A DNA stretch of 64,000 bases from Lamprobacter sp964516305 (GTDB lineage Bacteria; Pseudomonadota; Gammaproteobacteria; Chromatiales; Chromatiaceae): the NCBI GenBank assembly GCA_964516305.1, contig CAZEZH010000002.1, forward strand, positions 1-64,000, read 5' to 3'. Positions within the stretch are counted from its first letter, which is position 1. Every line of letters starts with the position of its first letter. A model generated the notes under the pieces. The model was not told where the DNA came from and ran no database searches. It saw only the letters and a list, made by a program, of their open reading frames with translations. Below, piece by piece: positions 43,301-53,929 of this stretch. The translations under genes were made by a program, and so were the position numbers.

Positions 43301-43327
43301 ACGGGGTATCCAGAGCGGATACCCCGT
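43301..43327 (-). terminator. Terminator after tRNA-Asp
   Basis: A perfect 11-bp stem (ACGGGGTATCC/GGATACCCCGT) with a 5-base loop is followed on the minus strand by TTTCATTTG. It lies just downstream of tRNA-Asp and before ppiD. Confidence 0.85.
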
Positions 43328-43337
43328 ATCAGAGAGA

Positions 43338-43414
43338 TGGCGGAGTGGACGGGACTCGAACCCGCGACCCCCGGCGTGACAGGCCGGTATTCTAACCAAC
43401 TGAACTACCACTCC
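43338..43414 (-). tRNA. tRNA-Asp (anticodon GTC)
   Basis: 77 nt including encoded CCA. The acceptor arms GGAGTGG and CCACTCC pair, the D arm reads AGTTCAGTTGGTTAGAAT, the anticodon stem CCGGC/GCCGG encloses CTGTCAC with anticodon GTC, and the T arm is GCGGGTTCGAGTCCCGT. It is 51 bp downstream of tRNA-Val. Confidence 0.97.
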
Positions 43415-43465
43415 GCGAAACTGTGGCGTCAAAACGAGGCTCAACGAAATTAGGGATGCCATGGA

Positions 43466-43541
43466 TGGTGGGTGCTGCAGGGATCGAACCTGCGACCCTC
43501 GCCTTGTAAGGGCGATGCTCTCCCAGCTGAGCTAAGCACCC
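43466..43541 (-). tRNA. tRNA-Val (anticodon TAC)
   Basis: 76 nt including encoded CCA. The acceptor arms GGGTGCT and AGCACCC pair, the D arm reads TAGCTCAGCTGGGAGAGC, the anticodon stem TCGCC/GGCGA encloses CTTACAA with anticodon TAC, and the T arm is GCAGGTTCGATCCCTGC. It lies 77 bp after hupB and may share its transcript. Confidence 0.97.
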
Positions 43542-43618
43542 CCGATTTTGACTCCCCACTCAGGGGTCTGCTCGAAGGGCAGCCGACGCATATTCAGGTT
43601 TCTACCCGAAACAAGCAA

Positions 43619-43891
43619 TCATTGTATCGCGTCTTTGAGCGCTTTGCCAGCCTTGAACGACGGGTTTTTCGATGCGGCGATCTGGATGGCAGCCCCGGTT
43701 TGCGGGTTGCGCCCGGTCCTTGCGGCACGCTCCTTCACAGTAAAGGTCCCAAAGCCGATGATCGAGACAGAGTCGCCGTTCTTGAGCGTTGCCGCCACGG
43801 AGTCTGTAAGCGCATCCAGTGCACGCGCAGCCGCCGATTTTGGGATGTCAGCCGCCTCGGCCATCGCGTCTACAAGTTCTGATTTATTCAC
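43619..43891 (-). CDS. hupB: DNA-binding protein HU
   Basis: Nucleoid-associated DNA-bending protein. The start is GTG at 43891 (read VNKSELVDAMAEAADIPKSA) with AGGAGG about 10 bases upstream; this gives the standard 90 residues. The DNA-binding arm is seen in GFGTFTVKERAARTGRNPQT. The open frame continues upstream to 44056 but is not HU-like. Its place directly after lon is typical of gammaproteobacteria. Confidence 0.96.
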   Translation of the reverse strand: MNKSELVDAMAEAADIPKSAAARALDALTDSVAATLKNGDSVSIIGFGTFTVKERAARTGRNPQTGAAIQIAASKNPSFKAGKALKDAIQ

Positions 43892-44027
43892 TAGTACTAA
43901 TCCTCCTGCTTGGCCCCGGGCCTTGGAACCAAATTTAGTTTTTGCAACATGACCGCGGATCTGGATCCTCGGAGCCTCGTGCCGCAACCGTTTCGGGAAC
44001 AACGAACTCGCCCCCACTCCGCGCCGG

Positions 44028-44056
44028 ATTGTTAAGTAGGACCTCAGAGGTGTCAA
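44028..44056 (-). promoter_or_regulatory. Likely sigma70 promoter of hupB
   Basis: On the minus strand a perfect TTGACA (44051-44056) is followed after 17 bases by AACAAT (44028-44033; 4 of 6). It lies between lon and hupB and would give hupB a leader of about 130 nt. Confidence 0.55.
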
Positions 44057-44133
44057 CCTAAAAACCTACAGCTGCGGATGTTCGACGAGCATTCACGGCA
44101 CCGAGGCGTCGTGGTCAGACCGTCAAGACCTGA

Positions 44134-46608
<2,475 letters not shown>

Positions 46609-46618
46609 CCCTCGCCCC

Positions 46619-46638
46619 CATCAACAACAAGGTTGATG
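46619..46638 (-). promoter_or_regulatory. Leader hairpin immediately upstream of lon
   Basis: CATCAAC and GTTGATG form a 7-bp stem with a 6-base loop, ending about 11 bases before the GTG start and adjoining the G-rich GGGGGCGAGGGG stretch. It may influence ribosome access, but there is no direct evidence. Confidence 0.35.
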
Positions 46639-46818
46639 ACCAGGATCGAGAAGGTGGGTTTGGCATAAACGCCCTACTAAGAGGGAGGTTAGGGCAGCGT
46701 GCAAGCGGTTCAATCTGTAGCGCGAGGCTGAGGCCTCGTGTTGCGATCGCAAAACAACAAGGGAGCAGCGCCGAGTCCGACGCGCAACGCGCGTTGGAGT
46801 TGCTGAAGCGCGGCGCGA

Positions 46819-48096
46819 TCAGTCGGACGAGGCAAGGCGTGGTTGTTCGCCACCATCGTAGATCACGAACGGTGGGCTTTCACCATTAACCACCGACGCA
46901 TCAACGACCACCTTACTGACATCATCGATCGACGGCAGATCGTACATGGTATCGAGCAGCACCTGCTCCATGATCGTGCGCAGCCCCCGGGCGCCAGTCT
47001 TGCGCTCCATGGCTTTGGTGGCAATGGCCCGGAGGGCGTCATCGCGCAGTTCGAGCTCACAACCCTCCATCTCAAACAGTCGCGCGTACTGCTTGGTCAG
47101 CGCGTGTTTAGGCTCGGTCAGGATGCGGATCAGCGCCGCTTGATCAAGCTCCTCCAGCGTCGCCATCACGGGCAGTCGGCCGACGAACTCCGGGATCAGC
47201 CCGTAACGGATCAGATCTTCAGGCTCAACATGGCTCAACAGCTCGCCAATCGCCCGATCGTCATTCTTGCTGTGGACCTCGGCCGAGAAGCCAATCCCGG
47301 TCTTCTTTGAGCGGTCTCGTATCACCTTATCTAGGCCGGCAAAGGCGCCACCGACGATGAACAGGATGTTGCTGGTATCAACTTGCAGGAACTCCTGCTG
47401 CGGATGCTTGCGGCCACCCTGAGGTGGCACCGAGGCGACCGTTCCTTCGATCAGCTTCAACAAGGCCTGCTGGACACCCTCACCCGAGACATCGCGGGTG
47501 ATCGATGGGTTGTCAGACTTGCGTGAAATCTTGTCGATCTCGTCGATGTAGACGATGCCGCTCTGCGCCTTCTCGACGTCGTAGTCGCATTTCTGCAGCA
47601 GCTTCTGAATGATGTTCTCGACATCTTCACCGACGTACCCAGCCTCGGTGAGGGTCGTCGCATCGGCAATCGTGAAGGGGACATTGAGAAGACGCGCCAA
47701 GGTCTCAGCTAGCAGCGTCTTGCCGGAGCCGGTCGGCCCGATCAGCAGGATGTTGCTCTTTGAGATCTCGATATCTTCTTTGGCATCAGAGACCTCAAGG
47801 CGTTTGTAATGGTTGTATACGGCAACCGAGAGGACCTTTTTCGCCTTCTCTTGACCAATCACAAACTCGTCGAGCGACTCGTTGATCTCGCGTGGCTTCG
47901 GCAATCGGCTGGTGGCCTCGCCGAGGCCCTCTTGCATCTCTTCCCGAATGATATCGTTGCAAAGCTCGACGCACTCATCACAGATGAAGACCGACGGACC
48001 CGCGATCAGCTTGCGCACCTCGTGCTGACTCTTACCGCAGAACGAGCAGTACAGAAGCTTTCCTTCGTCGCTCTTTCCATGGGTATTTCCGCTCAT
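46819..48096 (-). CDS. clpX: ATP-dependent Clp protease ATPase subunit ClpX
   Basis: Unfoldase that feeds substrates, including SsrA-tagged proteins, into ClpP. The 425 residues have the N-terminal zinc finger (YCSFCGK and FICDECVELC), Walker A LIGPTGSGKTLLAE, Walker B IVYIDEIDKI, and the sensor region MERKTGARGLRTIMEQVLLD. It follows clpP by 241 bp, a gap in which I see only a short palindrome GACCTAGGTC. Confidence 0.98.
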   Translation of the reverse strand: MSGNTHGKSDEGKLLYCSFCGKSQHEVRKLIAGPSVFICDECVELCNDIIREEMQEGLGEATSRLPKPREINESLDEFVIGQEKAKKVLSVAVYNHYKRLEVSDAKEDIEISKSNILLIGPTGSGKTLLAETLARLLNVPFTIADATTLTEAGYVGEDVENIIQKLLQKCDYDVEKAQSGIVYIDEIDKISRKSDNPSITRDVSGEGVQQALLKLIEGTVASVPPQGGRKHPQQEFLQVDTSNILFIVGGAFAGLDKVIRDRSKKTGIGFSAEVHSKNDDRAIGELLSHVEPEDLIRYGLIPEFVGRLPVMATLEELDQAALIRILTEPKHALTKQYARLFEMEGCELELRDDALRAIATKAMERKTGARGLRTIMEQVLLDTMYDLPSIDDVSKVVVDASVVNGESPPFVIYDGGEQPRLASSD

Positions 48097-48337
48097 AGAT
48101 CATCTCTCCGGGATAGGCGCTGCGGGGCCGGAAGGGAATGGGATAGCATGGGACAGGCTGAAGCAATCGGCCGCCGGGCTTTGCTCGATCATAACCCGTC
48201 AAGCCCAGATGGCAACCGTGCATCTAGACCTAGGTCAGGATATAGGTCATTGCAAGCGGGTTACCAATGGCAAGATCGAACAGGAGCGCACCCATCATCA
48301 GGATCTGAGCACATGAGGGTGCACGCCGGCTGCAACC

Positions 48338-49030
48338 TCAGTCGGCGGGCTTGGAGCGTGCATCAAGCACCTTATCGATCAGCCCGTAAGCGACGGCATC
48401 CTCTCCCCCCATAAAGCGATCGCGTTCGGTATCGTCGGCGATGCGCTCGATCGGCTGCCCGGTATGGTGCGATAAGATGTGGTTGAGTTGCTCGCGTGCG
48501 TGCAGGATCTCTCGCGCGTGGATGTCGATGTCGCTTGCCTGTCCCTGAAAACCACCCAGCGGCTGATGGATCATCACCCTTGAGTGCGGCAGACAGCATC
48601 GCTTGCCGGCAGCACCGCCGGCAAGCAACAGCGCCCCCATACTCGCGGCCTGGCCGACACACATGGTGCTGATCTCCGGGCGGATGAACTGCATGGTGTC
48701 ATAGATGGCCAAACCGGCGGTCACCGACCCACCTGGCGAGTTGATATAGAAGTGGATGTCTTTATCCGGATTCTCTGACTCCAGAAACAACAACTGGGCA
48801 ACAACGAGATTGGCCACGTGGTCGTCGACCGGACCAACCAGGAAGACCACTCGCTCCTTCAGGAGTCGGGAAAAGATATCGAAGGAACGCTCGCCACGTG
48901 CGGTCTGCTCGACCACCATGGGAACCAGTCCTAGCGCATGCGGATCGGGGCGCCGATCGGCGTTGTCGGTGTTCATCGTCATTTGGGGGCTCAGCTTGGT
49001 TAAGAGATCAGCAGAGGCCGCAGCAGTCAC
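48338..49030 (-). CDS. clpP: ATP-dependent Clp protease proteolytic subunit
   Basis: Serine protease that forms the tetradecameric chamber. The catalytic serine is in CVGQAASMGALLLAGG, the histidine in RVMIHQPLGGFQGQA, with the aspartate further on. The start may be a GTG at 49030, which overlaps the tig stop in a GTGA arrangement (230 residues), or an internal ATG at 48982 (214 residues); the N-terminal residues are processed in this family. Order tig-clpP-clpX-lon is canonical. Confidence 0.96.
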   Translation of the reverse strand: MTAAASADLLTKLSPQMTMNTDNADRRPDPHALGLVPMVVEQTARGERSFDIFSRLLKERVVFLVGPVDDHVANLVVAQLLFLESENPDKDIHFYINSPGGSVTAGLAIYDTMQFIRPEISTMCVGQAASMGALLLAGGAAGKRCCLPHSRVMIHQPLGGFQGQASDIDIHAREILHAREQLNHILSHHTGQPIERIADDTERDRFMGGEDAVAYGLIDKVLDARSKPAD

Positions 49031-50316
49031 TGCTGGGACGTCAGCTCACTGAAGCTGATCGGCTCATCGGTGACCTCGAGCTGGTCTAGCACATGTTCGA
49101 CGACCAGATCCTCGAGCACCACGGACTCGATCGTCGCCAATCGCTGGCGGTCGGCGTAGTAGTAGTCGATCACCGCCTGCGGATCATCATAGGTTGCGGC
49201 CATCTCTTCAACCTTCGCGCGGACGCGCTCGGCATCTGGGGACAGCTCGTTTTGTTTCACAACCTCTCCGACAACAAGGCCCAGAGCGACCCGACGCCAG
49301 GCGTTGTCGGCAAAAATCTCGTCCGGCAGCTTGATCTCTGAGTTTCCACCCAGGTTCTGGGTCATCTGCTGGCGCAGCGACTCGATCTCCTCATTGACGA
49401 GTGCGGCGGGCACCAAGATGGGGTTCACCTCAAGCAGCAGGTCCATCACCTGATTCTTGATCCTGGCCTTGACCCGCTCGGTGCGCTCGCGGTCGAGATT
49501 TGAACGCACATCGGTACGGAAATGCTCAAGATCGCCATCCTCGACACCGAACTCAGCGATGAATTCGGCGTCGATCTCGGGCAAGATCGGCTCTTCGACG
49601 GTCTTGACCGTCACCTCAAACTGCGCCGGCTTTCCGGCCAGCGCCTGTTGTGGATATTCCTCTGGAAAGGTCACTTCCACCGAGCGCTGTTCACCCGCAG
49701 TCGCGCCGATCAGCTGCTCCTCGAAGCCAGGGATAAACCGACCGGCTCCGATCTCGACCTGAGCCCCCTCGCCATGGCCACCCTCGAAGGCCTCGCCCTC
49801 GACCTGGCCCTCGAAATCGACGACGAGACGGTCGCCCGTCGTTGCGGCCCGCTCGACCGTCTCCCACCGCTTGCGCTGCTGGCGCAAGCGCTCGATCGTC
49901 TCCTCAACATCGGCGTCGGTCACCTCAACCTCTGGCCGAGCCAAGCTGCGCCCCTCGAGAGATGCCAACGTCACCTCAGGCAGCACCTCGAACTCGGCGA
50001 CGTAGGCATAGCGACCGGCAGGCTGATCCAGCTCAGGCTCGATCTCAGGACGCCCAGCCGGTCGCAGCTCGGCTTCAGCGACGGCCTGCGGATAGCTCGT
50101 TTCGACATGCTCGCTGAACACCTCCATCCGCACTGAGTCGCCGAAGCGTTGACGCAGCATACGCAATGGCACCTTGCCTGGCCTGAAACCTGGTAGGCGA
50201 GCGGAGCGAGCATAGCTTTGCAGCCGTTTTTCGATCTCCTGCTCGATATCCTCAGCAGGGAGCTCGACCTTCAACCGTCGCGTGAGACCGTCCCCAGTCT
50301 CGACCGATACTTGCAT
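49027..50316 (-). CDS. tig: Trigger factor (ribosome-associated chaperone)
   Basis: First chaperone to meet nascent chains. The 429 residues contain the ribosome-docking signature LPGFRPGKVPLRMLRQRFG, the FKBP-type isomerase domain (about residues 150-240; GDRLVVDFEGQVEGEAFEGG) and the helical C-terminal arms. A GGAGG ribosome site lies 7 bases before the start. A short leader hairpin (GGTGCC/GGCACC, 50334-50348) precedes the gene. Confidence 0.97.
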   Translation of the reverse strand: MQVSVETGDGLTRRLKVELPAEDIEQEIEKRLQSYARSARLPGFRPGKVPLRMLRQRFGDSVRMEVFSEHVETSYPQAVAEAELRPAGRPEIEPELDQPAGRYAYVAEFEVLPEVTLASLEGRSLARPEVEVTDADVEETIERLRQQRKRWETVERAATTGDRLVVDFEGQVEGEAFEGGHGEGAQVEIGAGRFIPGFEEQLIGATAGEQRSVEVTFPEEYPQQALAGKPAQFEVTVKTVEEPILPEIDAEFIAEFGVEDGDLEHFRTDVRSNLDRERTERVKARIKNQVMDLLLEVNPILVPAALVNEEIESLRQQMTQNLGGNSEIKLPDEIFADNAWRRVALGLVVGEVVKQNELSPDAERVRAKVEEMAATYDDPQAVIDYYYADRQRLATIESVVLEDLVVEHVLDQLEVTDEPISFSELTSQQ

Positions 50317-50393
50317 TGTCGTCCTCCGGCTATGGTGCCGGTGGCACCGAGAAAACGAGCAAAAATAGCACTAAAGGCGCAGTGAAACCAAGC

Positions 50394-50708
50394 CTAGTCG
50401 GAATCAACCAGCTGAAGTGACGGCTTGACACGCAACCGCTTAGCCGCCTCGTACTCATCGTCGGTCATCTGACTACCGACGATGTTGCGCAGCAGATCAG
50501 CATCCCGATCGCCTCGGTCGACCGCCAGCGAGAGCCAGTAGTGCGCCTGTGCCAGATCGATGTTGACGCCGCGGCCCTCCGCATAGATGAGGCCAAGCGC
50601 ATAGAACGCATCCACCTCGCCGCGCGCCGCCGCGTCGCGAACGCGCTGCACGACGCTTGGGTCGTTGCGCAGCAGCACCAGGTCTTTAAGGTAGCTATTA
50701 TCCGCCAT
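50394..50708 (-). CDS. Sel1-repeat small protein
   Basis: 104 residues containing a Sel1-like helical repeat (VDAFYALGLIYAEGRGVNID, then LAQAHYWLSLAVDRG), a fold used for protein contacts. There is no signal peptide, so it is probably cytoplasmic. It is 77 bp upstream of tig on the same strand. Partner unknown. Confidence 0.8.
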   Translation of the reverse strand: MADNSYLKDLVLLRNDPSVVQRVRDAAARGEVDAFYALGLIYAEGRGVNIDLAQAHYWLSLAVDRGDRDADLLRNIVGSQMTDDEYEAAKRLRVKPSLQLVDSD

Positions 50709-50745
50709 CAGGACTCGGCACCTGCGAATGATTATCCTGTCACAC

Positions 50746-50770
50746 GAAAAAAGGCGGGGGAACCCGCCTT
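50746..50770 (-). terminator. Rho-independent terminator after the 65-residue protein gene
   Basis: An 8-bp stem (AAGGCGGG/CCCGCCTT) with a 4-base loop is followed on the minus strand by a T-run of six including the stem end. It separates the small gene at 50904-51101 from the Sel1/tig group. The rest of the 195-bp gap shows nothing else. Confidence 0.85.
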
Positions 50771-50903
50771 ACTCGGCCCCGCCTGAGGCACAACCAGATC
50801 GACCATCCAGGACTCCGGCTGAGCCTCACGTCAGCCTCGCGCTGGTCCGGCCAGCTCACCTCAGCTCGGGCTGACAGCGACCGGCCGGATCAGAAGGCCT
50901 GAT

Positions 50904-51101
50904 TCAGCCCTTGGCCCACTTGGAGAAGTTGTCGGTGCTCTTCTCCTCACCGTCGGCATATCCAGCCTCATAGGCCTCGGTCAGGCGCTGTTCTTCGCGC
51001 TTCGGATTCTGTAGGAAACCGCACTGCCAGCCCTGGATATATTCGTCGTCGACGCCGAGCTGCTCCATCTTGGTGACAGCGTCGTAGTAAAATTGGTTCA
51101 T
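50904..51101 (-). CDS. 65-residue protein with two Tyr/Trp-x-x-Gly motifs
   Basis: The start at 51101 (MNQFYYDAVTKMEQLGVDDE) has GGAGAG 7 bases upstream; an open extension to 51188 lacks support. The sequence YIQGWQCGFLQNPKREEQRL and then AYEAGYADGEE contains two short helices of the type YxxGxxxG that recall ribosome modulation factor-like proteins, but I cannot claim that identity. It is monocistronic, with its own terminator, and diverges from the MoxR gene. Confidence 0.65.
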   Translation of the reverse strand: MNQFYYDAVTKMEQLGVDDEYIQGWQCGFLQNPKREEQRLTEAYEAGYADGEEKSTDNFSKWAKG

Positions 51102-51383
51102 CGTCCACTCTCCGGTCAGCTGTTGAGATTCGGTTGCAAATCTTATGGTTGCGACTGCCATTAAGCGTCGGGCAGCCGCCTGAGCCAAGCCCTTAACGGG
51201 AGCGCGCCGGACCGATTACCGAAGCGCCTCGCGCGCAGGGGGTCTCCACAACGCGCATCTACCCAAATCTGGCTTAACTAATAAGAATACCGCTTCTTTC
51301 TAATACATACCAGCACTAGCGATAGCCGGGGGCCGTTCTGCCCAGTCGCTCGAGCGCTTTGCTTGCGATTGGCAGAGGGACAA

Positions 51384-51449
51384 CCCAACCTGTGGTAGGG
51401 ATGGCTCTGGTTGGGCAGGCGGCAGTGCCGCCACATCAGCCAGCGGCAC
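51384..51449 (+). promoter_or_regulatory. Structured leader of the MoxR operon
   Basis: Within the 381-bp divergent region I see a stem CCCAACC/GGTTGGG (51384-51390 with 51409-51415). It is followed by GGCGGCAGTGCCGCC (51418-51432), which can fold on itself. An alternative stem GTGCCGC/GCGGCAC (51425-51431 with 51443-51449) uses the same bases, so the last two helices exclude each other. A further AT-rich island at about 51270-51310 probably holds the divergent promoters; I could not define their boxes. Confidence 0.4.
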
Positions 51450-51482
51450 CGAGCCCGATTGATGATAGGAGACCCCTCGATT

Positions 51483-52526
51483 ATGCGTCCCGCTCAGTTG
51501 TTATCCGTCCTCGAGCGCGAACTCACCAGCGCCGCAGAGGGCCATCATACGCCGGTCATGCTCTGGGGACCGCCGGGCGTCGGCAAGTCGCAGATGATCG
51601 CGTTAGTTGCTGAACGCCACCAGGTACCGATGATCGACATCCGACTCTCGCAAATGGAGCCCAGCGATCTGCGCGGCATCCCCTTCCGGGTCGACCGGCA
51701 CGTCGAATGGGCCATACCCGCCTTGCTTCCAGACGCAGAGCGCCACAGCGAGGCCGGCATCCTGTTCTTGGACGAGATCACCTCGGCCCCGCCCGCAGTC
51801 TCTGCCGCCGCCTATCAGCTGATCCTCGATCGCCGACTTGGCGAGTACCAGGTGCCTAAGCACTGGGCGATCTTCGCCGCCGGCAACCGGCAGGGCGACC
51901 GAGGCGTCACCTACAGCATGCCGGCACCACTAGCGAATCGTTTCTCGCACTTCGAGGTCGACACACATCTTGACGACTGGGTCGCCTGGGCTTATCGCAA
52001 GGGTATGGATGAACGGGTCATCGCCTTCCTGCGCTTTCGCCCCGAACTCTTGTTCGACTTCGACCCCGCTCACAACCCGGTTGCCTTTCCATCACCGCGC
52101 TCCTGGGAATTCGCACATCGCGCACTGCAAAAATTCCAAAACGATCCGCAGCTGCTCCAGGGGACACTGCAGGCCTGCGTCGGACCGGCAGCCGGCATCG
52201 AACTCTCCGCCTTCGTTGCCAGCATCGACCAAATGCCGGATCTTGACGCCATCTGCCGCGGCGAGGCGGTCCCGGTGCCAAAGGAGATCGATCTCCAATA
52301 CGCGGTTGCAGCGGCCCTGGTCGGCAAGGCGATTCGCGCTCGCGGCGGCGCCGAACATCAAACCGTGATTGGCAACATCCTGGTCTATGCCGGGCGCTTC
52401 CCGCAGCGCGAGATGGGCGTCATGTTGGTCTCCGACCTGCACCGCGCCATCGGCAGCGATCTGTTCGAGGTCCCGGCCTTCGCCGACTGGGCCAATGCCA
52501 TAGCTGACGTCATGCTCTACAACTAA
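51483..52526 (+). CDS. MoxR-family AAA+ ATPase
   Basis: 347 residues. The start at 51483 (MRPAQLLSVLERELTS) has AGGAG 11 bases upstream; earlier codons are not family-like. Walker A GPPGVGKS is at residues 29-36, Walker B ILFLDEI at 93-98, and the segment GNRQGDRGVTYSMPAPLANR provides sensor and arginine positions. MoxR ATPases act with VWA proteins to remodel or load cofactors into partner enzymes; the next gene supplies such a VWA protein. The target here is unknown. Confidence 0.92.
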   Translation: MRPAQLLSVLERELTSAAEGHHTPVMLWGPPGVGKSQMIALVAERHQVPMIDIRLSQMEPSDLRGIPFRVDRHVEWAIPALLPDAERHSEAGILFLDEITSAPPAVSAAAYQLILDRRLGEYQVPKHWAIFAAGNRQGDRGVTYSMPAPLANRFSHFEVDTHLDDWVAWAYRKGMDERVIAFLRFRPELLFDFDPAHNPVAFPSPRSWEFAHRALQKFQNDPQLLQGTLQACVGPAAGIELSAFVASIDQMPDLDAICRGEAVPVPKEIDLQYAVAAALVGKAIRARGGAEHQTVIGNILVYAGRFPQREMGVMLVSDLHRAIGSDLFEVPAFADWANAIADVMLYN

Positions 52527-52546
52527 CGGCTCGGACCTGGACATCC

Positions 52547-53911
52547 ATGGCTGCAGATTTCATCGGCGATATCGATACCCACCCCCAGGGTGAGTGCCCC
52601 AGCGAGGTCACGCCGAGCCTCGATGCTCAAGACCTGCAGGCAATTGAGACCAAGCTCTCATCTGCCCGCACCCGACTGATCCTGGACAAGCCCTTTCTCG
52701 GCGCCCTGGTGCTGCGCCTGCCACTGCAGGTTGCCAGCAGCGACTGGTGCCCAACCACAGCGACCGACGCCCGCGCCTTCTACTACAACCCCGAGTACAT
52801 CGACACACTCACCCTCGACGAGACCCAGTTTATGCTGGCGCACGAGGCGCTGCACTGCGCGCTCTCTCATTTCGCGCGCCGGCAGCACCGCATCAAGCAC
52901 CGTTGGGACCTGGCCTGCGACTACGCGATCAACCCCTTGCTGGTCGACGACGGCCTGAAACCGCCGCCGAACGCCCTGTTGATGCCGATGTATAAGGGGA
53001 TGACCGCTGAGGAGATCTATCCGCAGATCGATGATAACGATCAATCTGAAACCCTGGACACCCATGCCTACGACCGCGACGCTGACGGCCAAGGCCAGCA
53101 CTCAGGCATGGACGAGCACGATCTTCAAGATCAGCAGCGCCAGACCAAGGCCGATGATGGCGAGAAAGGCCAAGGGACACCGCAGCAGGCAAAACAGTCC
53201 GACAATGAGACCGGCCGTGGCGAGCAAGCGCCAGAAACCGCGGCGGGAAAGGGCGCCGCACCCCCACCACTGACCCCGGACGAGCAAGAAACGTTGCAGG
53301 TGCAGTGGCAGCAACGTATGGCCGGCGCTGCGCAACAGGCGATGCAGGCGGGTCGACTCGGCGGCGAACTCAAGCGCATGATCGACCATCTGCTGCAGCC
53401 GCAGTTGCCTTGGCGCATGCTCCTTGCGCGTTACATGAATGCCCTCTCACGCCATGATTACAGTTGGTCGCGACCGTCCCGCCGGGAGGGTGATCACATC
53501 CTCCCGAGCCTGCGCAGCCAGCGCATCGATCTGGTCGTCGCGGTGGATACCTCCGGTTCGATCAAGGACGCCGAGGTCCAAGAGTTCATCGATGAGGTCG
53601 ACGCCCTTAAGGCCCAGGTGCAGGCGCAGGTCACCCTGCTGCCCTGCGATAGTGCCCTCGCCCCGGGCGCACCCTTCCGTTTCGAACCCTGGGAACGTTT
53701 TCAGCGCCCGCGCGACCTAATCGGCGGTGGTGGCACCAACTTCAGACCAGTGTTCCAATGGGTGGACGATCAGGGGCTGAGTCCCGATCTACTGGTCTAC
53801 TTTACTGACGCCCAGGGCACTTTTCCGGAACGCGAGCCAGCCTACCCAGTGATCTGGCTAGTCAAAGGCCGCGGTGAGGTGCCTTGGGGGCAGCGCGTGC
53901 AGCTGAATTGA
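52547..53911 (+). CDS. Metallopeptidase-like/VWA-like protein (DUF2201 type)
   Basis: 454 residues. The N-terminal domain has the zinc-site motif HEALH (residues 99-103; MLAHEALHCALSHFARR). A hydrophilic Gln/Asp/Glu/Lys-rich linker follows at about 165-245. The C-terminal VWA-like domain has a metal-site-like DTSGSI at 334-339 and GGGGTNFRPVF. This is the architecture of the DUF2201 family that pairs with MoxR ATPases. It follows the ATPase by 20 bp. No signal peptide, so cytoplasmic. Confidence 0.9.
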   Translation: MAADFIGDIDTHPQGECPSEVTPSLDAQDLQAIETKLSSARTRLILDKPFLGALVLRLPLQVASSDWCPTTATDARAFYYNPEYIDTLTLDETQFMLAHEALHCALSHFARRQHRIKHRWDLACDYAINPLLVDDGLKPPPNALLMPMYKGMTAEEIYPQIDDNDQSETLDTHAYDRDADGQGQHSGMDEHDLQDQQRQTKADDGEKGQGTPQQAKQSDNETGRGEQAPETAAGKGAAPPPLTPDEQETLQVQWQQRMAGAAQQAMQAGRLGGELKRMIDHLLQPQLPWRMLLARYMNALSRHDYSWSRPSRREGDHILPSLRSQRIDLVVAVDTSGSIKDAEVQEFIDEVDALKAQVQAQVTLLPCDSALAPGAPFRFEPWERFQRPRDLIGGGGTNFRPVFQWVDDQGLSPDLLVYFTDAQGTFPEREPAYPVIWLVKGRGEVPWGQRVQLN

Positions 53912-53929
53912 TCATGTATCTTTATTGAC

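Noticed and set aside
43268..43462. 64-codon minus-strand frame across tRNA-Asp
   Set aside because: The peptide VVQLVRIPACHAGGRGFESR is the familiar translation of tRNA-Asp itself; the tRNA explains the sequence.
43472..43882. Plus-strand frames opposite tRNA-Val and hupB
   Set aside because: They start with the antisense tRNA peptide (MLQGSNLRPSPCKGDALPAE) and continue antisense to HU.
46609..46818. Possible sigma32 promoter between clpX and lon
   Set aside because: ATTGAAC followed after 13 bases by CCCTAACC resembles the consensus only weakly; not enough to annotate.
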